From contig JARLGY010000045.1 of assembly GCA_031292525.1 (NCBI GenBank), positions 124,001-188,000 on the forward strand: DNA of 64,000 bases. Direction: 5' to 3'. This document shows positions 24,364 to 33,889 of the stretch, piece by piece (position 1 is the stretch's first letter; the number at the start of each line of letters is the position of its first letter). This DNA comes from Flavipsychrobacter sp. Lineage in GTDB: Bacteria; Bacteroidota; Bacteroidia; Chitinophagales; Chitinophagaceae. The position numbers were made by a program, and so were the translations under genes. A model generated the notes under the pieces. The model was not told where the DNA came from and made no database searches. It worked only from the letters and a program-made list of their open reading frames with translations.

Positions 24364-24495
24364 TTACTGCGTTTTCATCAAAAGTAAAAAAATAGCTGCG
24401 CTTTTCTCGAAAAATTTTGAACAGTTTGGTAGTTTAATTTTAGAAGTATAACCTGGGTAGCCACATTTTAACTTCAGTATATGTCACTCTAAAAG

Positions 24496-25638
24496 TTATT
24501 GTTCTGTATGGCCAACATTAAAATGAGATAACTTCCTAACCAAAAGCATAATAATAACCAGATAATAAGGCATATAAAATCTATCTGCCGTTTCAGAATG
24601 AAGTATGAACCTTGTTAAGTAAATAACTAAAATCATCAATAAAAACATTTGATCAAATGTCAATTTACGAAAGCTAATACCCTTCTTTCTAGTAAATGCT
24701 AGCATACCCATTAGCATAAACGTATTGACCTGTGAAAAAAGGAAGCCCACAATTGCATCTGAAATATGAATAGATAAGTAATTATGGATTGAGAATGCAG
24801 GACTCATTTTATGAAAGGTCACCATGTTATTCTTAAAAAAAGACGGATAGAACATTAAGTTCCATCCAAATCTTGTGGCATTGTAAGCAACAAAAAAAAA
24901 GCAAATAAATGAAATCAAGAGCATTATGAAATAATGCAATGGCGATATCTTATTAACCACAAGAGCCAGGAACGAAATAATAATAACAGCAGGGATAATA
25001 TTATCTATTCTTGTAAATATGGCCAGCATAAGGAAAAAGAACGCTATAAAATATTTCCCTTTTTCGACAATGAAATATATGGAGGAAAATAAAAATAAAG
25101 CTGAAATACAATCTGGTGTTGATAATTTTGCAACCACTAGCAATGGACCAGATAATAAAATTATCACACTTGCTGCCAAGGCTGTAAATGGATTCCGATA
25201 CTTAAGTATCCAATAAAAAAGCAAAACACCAATAAAGAAATATGCTATAACAGAGGGAAGTATAGTAGCAGCAGGTAAGTTGACACCTGTTTTATAAAAA
25301 AACCATATGCTTAACACATACAATGGTTTTACTATGTAAAATGGTAATACAGCTTCGTAATCAACTTTACTATTCAACATTTTTCTCTTATATGCGTGCG
25401 ACGTATCTGTAAGTTGGCTATAGACTTTGGCTGGTACATTCTTCTCAACTTCGCTGTAAGTAATATCATGAACTAATTTCGCATCAGTATTGTCCATCTT
25501 TAATGTTAGAGACATATATGGAAGCATATCCCAGTTATATAAAGGTCGCTTGTATGCATAGAAGCAGACTAACAACAAGAAAACAAAAAAGAAAATATAT
25601 GCTAACCTATACTGTATTAATAAGGATACTTTGGACAT
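24496..25638 (-). CDS. Polytopic membrane protein, GT-C glycosyltransferase-like
   Basis: The 380-residue protein has a first membrane helix at about residues 10-28, then a periplasmic loop beginning RPLYNWDMLPYMSL, and about nine more helices. An acidic residue in the first outer loop after helix 1 followed by a long hydrophobic body is the layout of GT-C type lipid-linked glycosyltransferases, but no family motif decides this. The sequence is AT-rich. Its start is divergent from another polytopic protein of similar design 110 bases away. Function unassigned; envelope glycan transfer is an inference. Confidence 0.6.
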   Translation of the reverse strand: MSKVSLLIQYRLAYIFFFVFLLLVCFYAYKRPLYNWDMLPYMSLTLKMDNTDAKLVHDITYSEVEKNVPAKVYSQLTDTSHAYKRKMLNSKVDYEAVLPFYIVKPLYVLSIWFFYKTGVNLPAATILPSVIAYFFIGVLLFYWILKYRNPFTALAASVIILLSGPLLVVAKLSTPDCISALFLFSSIYFIVEKGKYFIAFFFLMLAIFTRIDNIIPAVIIISFLALVVNKISPLHYFIMLLISFICFFFVAYNATRFGWNLMFYPSFFKNNMVTFHKMSPAFSIHNYLSIHISDAIVGFLFSQVNTFMLMGMLAFTRKKGISFRKLTFDQMFLLMILVIYLTRFILHSETADRFYMPYYLVIIMLLVRKLSHFNVGHTEQ

Positions 25639-25712
25639 ATTTTATTCATGTCGAATAAAATTAATAATATTTCTATGGATTAAATCAAAAAATAAAGCTG
25701 AAGCTACTTTTG

Positions 25713-25720
25713 TATATTTG
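25713..25720 (+). promoter_or_regulatory. -7 box TATATTTG
   Basis: TATATTTG matches the Bacteroidota -7 consensus TAnnTTTG exactly. A possible TTG codon at 25710 that would open the next reading frame overlaps it, so translation must start further downstream. Confidence 0.45.
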
Positions 25721-25748
25721 TCATAACATAAAAATAAAGTTAATACAA

Positions 25749-26981
25749 TTGCAAAAGTCCATATATAAGTACCTGCTATTGGCTATACCTTGTCTCATCT
25801 ATTTTACAATAGTTTTCCGATATTCTGTGAATATGCCTGCACAAGATGACTATGATGCTATCCTTGTTTTCTTAATGAATTTTAAAAAGGCTACTGGTAT
25901 CGACAAATTCTTTTTGCTGTTTAGCCAACATAATGAGCATCGTATATTATCATCAAGGATATTATATGTATTATATTATTACATTACAGGTACCATCAAC
26001 TTCAAAGACATCATATTTATTGGCAATGCTCAATTGGTAGTGTTGTATGTTATTATTGTTGCTTTTATAAAAAAGTGTTTGCCCACTCACTGGTTTTGGC
26101 CTGCGTTAATTGCATCTTTATGCATCTTCGATATTAATAGTTGGGAAACTTCAGGGTTTGCCATGGCCTCAGTGCAGAATTTTGGTATTATTCTCTTATT
26201 TGCAGCTTCTTTGTATGCTTATAATAAACAGGGCAATTGGAGATATCTTGGAGCCTTCCTACAATTCATGGCTATATTTTCAAGTGGTAGTGGCATAGTT
26301 GCGGCAGCCCTGCTTGGTTTATTTACAATATTTAAAAGGGACAAGCCAGCTATCATTATTAGTGCAATCACCTTTATTGTTTTTTCTTCACTGTATTTTC
26401 TTCATTATAATGTTCCCATCACAGGGCACCCTGCTACTGATCCAGTCCGGATAATAATGTACTTTCTACACATCATTAGTTCTATCGTAGAATATCAAGA
26501 TCATAAAACCATTGTCCTGGCGGGCTCTGCTGTTATAGTAGCATTAGCACTCCTCTTCCCTTTTGAGAAAAAGAACTGGATAAAGAAGGACATGCTTCCA
26601 GTTGCATTTATTACATTATTCTTGTTAGGGTCTATGGCTACAGCTACTCTCTTCAGGGTGAGTCTAGCTGTGGAATATTTAATTCCAAGCCGATACCTCA
26701 TCTATCCTGATTTGCTTACTGCTATGATCGCTATTTTATTGGCATATAAAATAAATAATAAAAAAATATTTTATCCCATAATGATACTTTGCACCTTAGC
26801 CGTATCTCTTGTTTTTAACATGACTTTTTATGCCGGCAAAAGAAACATGATAGCCCGCGAAAACCAGATATTACAGCCCGGTTATTATTATCCTGATAGT
26901 ACTCACGCAAAAGACGTATCTCTTGAAGCCTGCAAAATGCACATTTATTGTATAGAGGATGAGCGAAAAATCATTAAGTAG
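25749..26981 (+). CDS. Polytopic membrane protein, GT-C glycosyltransferase-like
   Basis: The frame is open from 25710, but that TTG lies within the promoter box. The next start codon that keeps the first helix is TTG 25749 (about 410 residues); an ATG at 25833 would remove helix 1. After helix 1 comes NMPAQDDYDAILVF, an acidic outer loop like those of GT-C enzymes, then some ten hydrophobic helices and a short polar tail. It mirrors the divergent neighbour in design but not in readable sequence. Family uncertain. Confidence 0.55.
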   Translation: MQKSIYKYLLLAIPCLIYFTIVFRYSVNMPAQDDYDAILVFLMNFKKATGIDKFFLLFSQHNEHRILSSRILYVLYYYITGTINFKDIIFIGNAQLVVLYVIIVAFIKKCLPTHWFWPALIASLCIFDINSWETSGFAMASVQNFGIILLFAASLYAYNKQGNWRYLGAFLQFMAIFSSGSGIVAAALLGLFTIFKRDKPAIIISAITFIVFSSLYFLHYNVPITGHPATDPVRIIMYFLHIISSIVEYQDHKTIVLAGSAVIVALALLFPFEKKNWIKKDMLPVAFITLFLLGSMATATLFRVSLAVEYLIPSRYLIYPDLLTAMIAILLAYKINNKKIFYPIMILCTLAVSLVFNMTFYAGKRNMIARENQILQPGYYYPDSTHAKDVSLEACKMHIYCIEDERKIIK

Positions 26982-27001
26982 ATGAGTTCATAGCTAAAAA
27001 A

Positions 27002-28813
27002 CTACACATCCATTATTTGCAGCCTACTCAGATGTTTGTAGAGCCCTTCATCTATACTTACTAATTCATCATGTGTGCCAGTTTCTTTTACAGTACCGTT
27101 CTCTAATACCACTATTTTATCAGCATTGCGGATGGTGCTTAAGCGATGTGCAATTACCAAAGATGTTCTGTTTTTCATTAAATTATGCAAAGCCTCTTGA
27201 ACTAAAGCTTCAGATTCGGAATCCAATGAACTAGTTGCTTCATCCAATATTAAAATAACAGGATCTTTTAATATGGCACGGGCTATAGCTACGCGTTGGC
27301 GCTGTCCACCCGAAAGTTGTATGCCTCGTTCGCCAACAATAGTCTTGTAACCTTCTGGAAAACCAGTTATAAAATCATGGGCATTCGCCTTCCTTGCTGC
27401 GTCTTCTACTTGGGGGACAGTAGCATCTGGATTCCCATAGGCTATATTATCATATATAGTCCCTCCAAATAAGAAAACATCCTGGGGCACCAGGGCCATC
27501 TGTTTGCGCAAATGGGTTAGTGGAATGGATGATGCATCTTTATTATCAAAATATAGAGTACCGGCATCAGGTTCATAAAAGCGTAATAATAAGGATACCA
27601 AGGTGCTTTTGCCTGCGCCACTCGGTCCAACAATAGCTACTTGCTCTCCTTTGTTCACTGTTACATTCACTTTATTTAGAACTTGTATATCTGGTCTAGA
27701 TGGATAACTAAATGATATATTGTCAAATTTTACAGTTCCATAAAGTTTAAAGTTTACGTCAAGCTTAAGTGGGGTAACAATCACATTTTCAGTTATTTCT
27801 GTAAGTAATTTACGAACCCGTTGTGTCGCCCCAAGTGTTTTTTGAAACTGGCTTACCAGCCCCGCAAAGCTGGCCATAGTTCCACCAACAAAGGCAGTAT
27901 AGAGCACAAACTCTGTCATGCTTCCAAAAGTCAATACACCTTGCTGCATCAAGCTGGAACCATACCAAACCACTAAACCGATAGTTCCAAACATAGTAAA
28001 TGACATAAAAGAGACGAAAAATGCACTGAACCGTCCACTTTTAATTGCCAGCTTTACGATCTTATTTACACTACTGCTATAACGCCCTATCTCAAACCAT
28101 TCATTACTAAATGCCTTTACACTTGTAATACCCTGCAAGGTCTCATTTACTATTACCCCCGACTGTGCAAGCTCGTCCTGTACACCACGTGACAAGGCAC
28201 GCACACGTTTATTAAACACATAACCTATTATAATGTTAATAGGTATTACAGATAACATAAGCAATGTAAGGCGGGGAGAAATACTTAATATAAGCACTAT
28301 ACCTATAGTGAAAGTGAGTATGCTACGTAGTATATCTGCAAAAATACTGGTCACCGCATCTTGTATTTGCGAAACATCGGCAGTTATACGACTGCTCAGT
28401 TCGCCTACCCGGTGTTGATTAAAGAAATCCATTTGCATAGCCAGGATCTTGCTGTATACATCTTTACGCATATCGCCAACCGCGTGTTCTCCTACTATGC
28501 TAAACAGATATATGCGCATAAATGAAAACACCATCTGTAAGATCAATATACCTATCATAATGGCAGCAATGGTTGTAGTGGTAACCAAGTGTTCACCTAT
28601 TTTAAACGCGTGGCTGTCGATAAGTTTTTGCAGCAAATATGGGAATGACATGCCACAGGCACTGCTTAGAGCTATAAATATCAAACCGGATATAAAAGCA
28701 TTTCGGTGTGGCCTTACGTATTTGAATATAAGCAAAGCCTCTTTAATACTTTGCCAGGAGAGATTTAGCTTAGGTGATTCTTCTATGTTATCAGGTATAT
28801 TTCGTCGTGCCAT
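27002..28813 (-). CDS. ABC transporter, fused permease and ATPase (exporter type)
   Basis: Start 28813 (MARRNIPDN) is preferred to a 34-residue longer frame whose N-terminus is unlike the family. The 603-residue half-transporter has six membrane helices (about residues 40-320), then the nucleotide-binding domain. The latter has Walker A GPSGAGKST, Q-loop VPQDVFLFGGT, signature LSGGQRQRVAIARAI, Walker B VILILDEATSSLD and H-loop IAHRLSTI. It resembles MsbA/BmrA-type exporters of lipids or drugs and should work as a homodimer in the inner membrane. It is monocistronic; substrate unknown. Confidence 0.92.
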   Translation of the reverse strand: MARRNIPDNIEESPKLNLSWQSIKEALLIFKYVRPHRNAFISGLIFIALSSACGMSFPYLLQKLIDSHAFKIGEHLVTTTTIAAIMIGILILQMVFSFMRIYLFSIVGEHAVGDMRKDVYSKILAMQMDFFNQHRVGELSSRITADVSQIQDAVTSIFADILRSILTFTIGIVLILSISPRLTLLMLSVIPINIIIGYVFNKRVRALSRGVQDELAQSGVIVNETLQGITSVKAFSNEWFEIGRYSSSVNKIVKLAIKSGRFSAFFVSFMSFTMFGTIGLVVWYGSSLMQQGVLTFGSMTEFVLYTAFVGGTMASFAGLVSQFQKTLGATQRVRKLLTEITENVIVTPLKLDVNFKLYGTVKFDNISFSYPSRPDIQVLNKVNVTVNKGEQVAIVGPSGAGKSTLVSLLLRFYEPDAGTLYFDNKDASSIPLTHLRKQMALVPQDVFLFGGTIYDNIAYGNPDATVPQVEDAARKANAHDFITGFPEGYKTIVGERGIQLSGGQRQRVAIARAILKDPVILILDEATSSLDSESEALVQEALHNLMKNRTSLVIAHRLSTIRNADKIVVLENGTVKETGTHDELVSIDEGLYKHLSRLQIMDV

Positions 28814-29129
28814 CCGTGATGTAATTGGAAAATGTAAAGCTATTGACCCGTGTGGCCACACTAAAGCACATAAAGGTAAGCAATGCGTTATTATAGGTAA
28901 ACAGACCAGTATCAACGGCGACCACCAAAATTATCCTTTATGCATTGCAAGCAAAAAAGACAAGAAAGTTGGCAAAATACATTAAAATGCTGCGTCCAAG
29001 CACTTCCGTGTCGCATGCCAATATGGCAAAAGCCTAACCAAAGCGCAACTCCATAATTCTTGACACGAATTGGTGGGTAAAATCCCTTGAAATGTTTCCA
29101 ATAAACTTGGAGCGACAAACTGTCATCCA
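28814..29129. other. Gene-free stretch
   Basis: Between the start of the ABC exporter gene and the terminator of the ABC-M1 gene I see no supported gene, repeat or RNA; it should hold the promoter of the exporter gene. Confidence 0.5.
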
Positions 29130-29160
29130 TAAAAAAGAGCCGCTCTTTTATAGCGGCTCT
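29130..29160 (-). terminator. Intrinsic terminator of the ABC-M1 gene
   Basis: Stem AGAGCCGCT / AGCGGCTCT (29136-29144, 29152-29160); on the minus strand it is followed by six T and lies 17 bases past the stop. Confidence 0.88.
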
Positions 29161-29177
29161 CGATACTATTAGTTATT

Positions 29178-32100
29178 TCAAAACTTTAATTTGTAAGAAT
29201 TATCTTCTGGGTCTTTATCTATGAGCAAGCGATCTGGATCAATAACCACACTCCCCGGCTTTGTGCTTACCTCCCAATGCAAGGTGGTATCTCCATTTTT
29301 TAATCTATATATTTCCTTCTTCAACAGTTTTCCTTTGGCATCCAGAATACCTACTTCAAAGTAATCGTTACATGTTATGGGCTTTTCTCTGCCTACTGAA
29401 TCTGCTAACAGTTTTTTGCAATTTATTGTAAAATCAACATTGTAACCTTTGCCGGTTTGTAGGGTTGCGGTTGCAGTTGTTATTTTATTATCATACAACA
29501 CAATTCGCTCAAAACCATCTGTAATCAAATATTGTAATGAATCAGGAGTAGATCTTCTCACCTCTGCTATCAGATCAAGTGTAGTTGGGTAAGGTGCACC
29601 TTGGAATGCATGCTGGTTGAGGAACCTTTTTAATGTATGGTTCATACTGTCTTCTCCTATATACCTCGATAAACCATACCAAATTATTCTACCCTTCCTG
29701 TATAATATATACTGCTGGCCAGCATCAACTAGTGCCAATGGCTTTTCTTTTTCTTTTTCTAAAGAGCGTGACAAGAGATAATTGTTTAGCTCATACTTCA
29801 ATGTCTTTTTTACTTTCTCTATCCCAAACTCTTTCTCTACTACTTTTATAGAAGCATATTGCGCCAGCGATTCGGACATCATATTGGAACCTTCTACATC
29901 TGCACCAATTACCTGGTGAGCAAACCATTGGTGTGCTACCTCGTGTGCCGTCACTTCAAATACATAATCTACACCGCTTCCAACACTTGTATCTTTTACA
30001 TTGGCAATAAAGCCTATACCTTCAGAAAACGGGATCGTATTAGGGAAGGACTGAGCGAAACTGGAATACCTTGGAAACTCTAATATTCGTACTTGCTTAT
30101 GTTGGTAAGGACTATACTGAGTAGAATAATAGTCTAAAGATTTCTTTATTGAATGTATCATATCATCCACGTTATATTCGTGACCTTTTTGATAATATAT
30201 TTCAATATTCACACCATTCCATTTCTCCCGCTTCACCTCGTACCTTGCAGACATCACAGAGTAGAAATCAAGTATTTTACTATCCATTTTATATTGGAAG
30301 TAACGCCTACCATCCTTCAACCATTCTTTTTGCAGATAACCAGGAGCTATGGCAATCTGATCTGGAACAGTACTTACTGTCGCCTCAAAGTTTACAAAGT
30401 CCGCATCCTGAAAAAACACATTGTTTTGCAGAGCCGCAACATCGGTAATAGGGTTTGCTGTGCGGCGATAGCCCAACTTATGTTTTTTACGCTCACTATT
30501 CTCCTCTATTTCACCATATAAACTATAACCAATAGTAGGCAGGTACTGGGTATTGTTCATAAAAGTTCCATTATATAAAGGGGTACTCAAAGTAGTAAAA
30601 TCGTGTTCAAATCCTTTTGGATGGACACTAGTACTGATTTGCATGCTAATACTATCGCCTGGCAATAATGTTTTAGCAAGTCTATAAATATAAAAACAGC
30701 ACTCATTATCACCAACAACTTGTGTAGACGGCACACCAAAAGAGACTGAATTTAGCTTTACTTTTTCGGGCATTGAAAACATAATAGAATCAATAGGCAA
30801 CATTGTTTTATTTTTAATTACAAAGTTGCCATTGCATTCCAGCCTGCGTTCTTGTGGGTATATATCCAAATTCAACTTCACGGCAGTTATTTTTGGTTGG
30901 GGAACATTTAAAAACTTTCGGTACTTGCGCTCATATTCAGCTTTCACCTCATTTTGGACGTATGGTGATTTAAATTTATTTTCAATATTAGTATTATAGT
31001 AAATAAAGCTGCCACAAGTAATAAAGATACACAGGCCAACTACTATCACTATCCATGACGAGCGAGAAGCTTTTACTCGTGCATCTGCAAAACGCGACTT
31101 AAATGTGCCCTCAGCGCCCCTTGCCCACATAAGCGCAGAAAATACAGCAATGCATACCGCCATTATGCTCCAATAAAGTTTATAAATAAAGAACGGAGCA
31201 ATTGCATGGCCAAAACCATTCATGTCAGAATAGACATAACCAGAGTCTGAGCCATATACAAACAAATGGTTCTTCAACACTAATGCAGCAAATGAATAAT
31301 TCCATATATAAAACAGAACGGCAATAAAGAACCCTACGTACCTGTTACCAACAAGAGTTTGTATAAGAATGGCCACAACTGCTAATAACCATAGATTAAT
31401 GAGCCTAAAGCCAAACAAATATTTTATATAAAGACCAAATTCATAATGATAATAGCCTTTGTAGGTTTGCACAATAAAACCGCAAAAAACTATTATACTT
31501 AATAGTATTGCCTGCATGAACCATAGAGCAAATAACTTACTCAAGTAATATACCCAGTTAGGTACAGGCTGCGCATCCAGTATATTACTCATCCTAAATA
31601 TACGGGCACGCCAAACCAATTCTCCGGAGAAAAGAATAGTAAGAATAACTATAAAGATCTGCAGAGTATTGGCGAAGTATTGTATCACCATGTAAGTAAC
31701 GGGAAATGTAGAGGTCTCAAATAGATTACCTATTTGAGATGATACCAGCAACAACAATAGCATACCAAATAGTAATATGATGCGGAAATATACATTTCGC
31801 AAAATGGTCTTACATTCATTTACACTTAAGCTCCACAAACTGGAAAGATAGCTTCCAGTAGTAAAACTACGATGCACTCCAGGCAGCGCCTCACTAAGAT
31901 TCAGCCTTTGCAGCATTGGCGTATTTACAGCCACATCTACAAGGCGGCGGCGTTTAAACAATACTACCCGAGGCGCAGCTGAGAATGAAAAGAATGACGC
32001 GCCCAATGCCATAATGCCAAACGAAACACTAAGCCATATAACCCTGTTGACTAGGAAGAGTCCCTTTAAAGGTATAAGAGAATGGTTTTTCTCGTAAATG

Positions 32101-32789
32101 CTCCAGTATTTGGTAAGGTATTCTTTTGCATTTGCCCCAAATGGATCTACCAAAGTTGCTATCTTTTCATAGGCCAGATTTTGCAGATAACTATCTGACA
32201 CTCCCATTACCACGAATAAAATGATGAGAAACAGCCATATCATAAAGATATCGCGAGCCATAAGGCTTACTGCAAAAAATATGGCACCTATAAAAATGGT
32301 ATTGGGTATTATAGTTTGCCAGAAGGTAGCCCAATAAGGGGCCAATACAAAAGGTCCTATCTTATCAGCGTCTACCCAAGGGGTAGCATATCCAATCATT
32401 AGCCCCCATATAGAAGCTGATAGTATAATGAGTGTAATGAAGAGAGAAGCTGAATAGCGCCCAAAGAGATAACTGAATTTAGATACTGGCGTGGTAAAAA
32501 TAAGTGAATATGTATTGTCAGTAAAATCCTTCAGTACAGTATTACCTATTATGGCTACTATTAGTATTATCGCCACATATTTATTCAGGTACGTGAGCAA
32601 TACATCTATAACTGACGGAGAATTGACCCAAACTTTTTCCCCGCCAAAAACCACATGCACACCATTAAAAGCGCCACCTGCGGCAATACCTAATAGAAAG
32701 GTAATTATAAGCAAAACGAAGAAATAAATATAAAAAGCAGGCGACTTCAACCAACGTCGCACTTCAAAGTTGAATATGGAACTAAACAT
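29178..32789 (-). CDS. ABC-2 type permease fused to M1 family aminopeptidase
   Basis: Start 32789 (MFSSIFNFEVRRWLKSPAFY) is typical; the upstream ATG at 32870 lies within the preceding gene. The 1203-residue protein begins with two ABC-2 permease halves, roughly 12 membrane helices in residues 1-600. An M1 metallopeptidase domain on the outer side follows, with zinc motif HEVAHQW (His949, His953) and the third ligand Glu in SESLAQY about 20 residues on. It partners the ATPase encoded 19 bases upstream. Such fusions are known in Bacteroidota and are thought to move or process peptides, but the substrate is unknown. The M1 exopeptidase motif GAMEN is not obvious here; PNTIPFSEGIGF occupies that region. 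Confidence 0.88.
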   Translation of the reverse strand: MFSSIFNFEVRRWLKSPAFYIYFFVLLIITFLLGIAAGGAFNGVHVVFGGEKVWVNSPSVIDVLLTYLNKYVAIILIVAIIGNTVLKDFTDNTYSLIFTTPVSKFSYLFGRYSASLFITLIILSASIWGLMIGYATPWVDADKIGPFVLAPYWATFWQTIIPNTIFIGAIFFAVSLMARDIFMIWLFLIILFVVMGVSDSYLQNLAYEKIATLVDPFGANAKEYLTKYWSIYEKNHSLIPLKGLFLVNRVIWLSVSFGIMALGASFFSFSAAPRVVLFKRRRLVDVAVNTPMLQRLNLSEALPGVHRSFTTGSYLSSLWSLSVNECKTILRNVYFRIILLFGMLLLLLVSSQIGNLFETSTFPVTYMVIQYFANTLQIFIVILTILFSGELVWRARIFRMSNILDAQPVPNWVYYLSKLFALWFMQAILLSIIVFCGFIVQTYKGYYHYEFGLYIKYLFGFRLINLWLLAVVAILIQTLVGNRYVGFFIAVLFYIWNYSFAALVLKNHLFVYGSDSGYVYSDMNGFGHAIAPFFIYKLYWSIMAVCIAVFSALMWARGAEGTFKSRFADARVKASRSSWIVIVVGLCIFITCGSFIYYNTNIENKFKSPYVQNEVKAEYERKYRKFLNVPQPKITAVKLNLDIYPQERRLECNGNFVIKNKTMLPIDSIMFSMPEKVKLNSVSFGVPSTQVVGDNECCFYIYRLAKTLLPGDSISMQISTSVHPKGFEHDFTTLSTPLYNGTFMNNTQYLPTIGYSLYGEIEENSERKKHKLGYRRTANPITDVAALQNNVFFQDADFVNFEATVSTVPDQIAIAPGYLQKEWLKDGRRYFQYKMDSKILDFYSVMSARYEVKREKWNGVNIEIYYQKGHEYNVDDMIHSIKKSLDYYSTQYSPYQHKQVRILEFPRYSSFAQSFPNTIPFSEGIGFIANVKDTSVGSGVDYVFEVTAHEVAHQWFAHQVIGADVEGSNMMSESLAQYASIKVVEKEFGIEKVKKTLKYELNNYLLSRSLEKEKEKPLALVDAGQQYILYRKGRIIWYGLSRYIGEDSMNHTLKRFLNQHAFQGAPYPTTLDLIAEVRRSTPDSLQYLITDGFERIVLYDNKITTATATLQTGKGYNVDFTINCKKLLADSVGREKPITCNDYFEVGILDAKGKLLKKEIYRLKNGDTTLHWEVSTKPGSVVIDPDRLLIDKDPEDNSYKLKF

Positions 32790-32808
32790 AGGTTTGATTT
32801 TTAGCGGA

Positions 32809-33672
32809 TTATGCAATATTTGAAAAGTAAACATCCTCAAGGCCGGCAGTTTCTTTTTTGAAACCCTCACCCGGATCGTTATCGCTAAGAATATGTATAA
32901 CTACCCCTCCTGCAGATAACTTCGAAAGAATGAGTTTATACTTGCTCTGGTAAGCCGCTATTTCGTCTTTGCGTATGCGCTTGCTCCAAATCCGGTTAGT
33001 TATATTATTTACCAAATCCTCTGGATTACCACGTTGCACTACCTGTCCTCCAGCTATTATAGCCATATCGTTACAAAGCTCATTTACATCATCTACAATG
33101 TGTGTGGATAATATAATTACTATATTCTCCCCTATCTCGCTCAACAGATTGTTGAAACGTAAACGCTCTGCTGGGTCCAATCCTGCAGTAGGTTCATCTA
33201 CAATTACCAGCTTAGGATCGCCAATAAGGGCCTGCGCAATCCCAAACCTTTGCTTCATACCACCAGAATAACCGCCCAGGTATTTATTGCGGTGGCTGTA
33301 CAAGTTTACCTGGTTAAGCAAGGCTTTCACTAATTCCTTACGCTCACTAGCCCTGTCAATGCCTTTAAGACGCGCAATGTACAGGAGCATTTCTTCAGCA
33401 GACACTTTGGGGTACACCCCAAACTCCTGCGGAAGGTACCCGAGTACCTTTCGCAGTTCCTGTTTTTCCTTTTTTACATCTATGCCATCAAACAATATTT
33501 CGCCGCTATCTGCATCCTGCAGAGTAGCTATGGTGCGCATGAGTGTGGATTTACCTGCGCCATTAGGCCCAAGTAGCCCAAACATGCCATTTGAAATATT
33601 GAGTGATACGTCTTTTAATGCCTGTACCCCATTAGGATATGTTTTAGACAGGTTATTGATTTGTAAGTTCAT
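32809..33672 (-). CDS. ABC transporter ATP-binding protein
   Basis: The 287-residue ATPase has Walker A GPNGAGKST (about residue 36), Q-loop LPQEFG, signature YSGGMKQR, Walker B LVIVDEPTAGLD and H-loop LSTHIVDD, in the arrangement of ABC-2 (drug/peptide/Gld type) ATPases. It lies 19 bases upstream of the ABC-M1 fusion and surely energises it. Its promoter region is shared with the divergent LytS/LytTR genes, which may regulate the transporter. Confidence 0.94.
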   Translation of the reverse strand: MNLQINNLSKTYPNGVQALKDVSLNISNGMFGLLGPNGAGKSTLMRTIATLQDADSGEILFDGIDVKKEKQELRKVLGYLPQEFGVYPKVSAEEMLLYIARLKGIDRASERKELVKALLNQVNLYSHRNKYLGGYSGGMKQRFGIAQALIGDPKLVIVDEPTAGLDPAERLRFNNLLSEIGENIVIILSTHIVDDVNELCNDMAIIAGGQVVQRGNPEDLVNNITNRIWSKRIRKDEIAAYQSKYKLILSKLSAGGVVIHILSDNDPGEGFKKETAGLEDVYFSNIA

Positions 33673-33710
33673 AATATTGATTTGTGTGTTTGAGATTCTG
33701 TTTGAAAGAA

Positions 33711-33860
33711 TTGACGATACAAAAGAAGAAAATGCATTTGTCGTACTGAATTATTTTAGACGAACCACTTTATAAATTAGACATAACACGAGTAAGCCTT
33801 TGTTTTCTATTTTGTCGAACAAAAGGAAGATTACATCTATAAAACTTCTATTGTACGATT
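33711..33860. promoter_or_regulatory. Divergent control region with repeated TTGTCG(T/A)AC words
   Basis: Between the ABC operon and the LytS/LytTR operon, TTTGTCGTAC (33737) and TTTGTCGAAC (33811) are near-identical; looser relatives TTGACGATAC (33711) and TTGTACGATT (33851) flank them. LytTR regulators bind paired short direct repeats, so these may be its sites. Weak evidence by eye. Confidence 0.25.
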
Positions 33861-33889
33861 AAGAAGCGTTAATTGCATAAATTTTTGGA

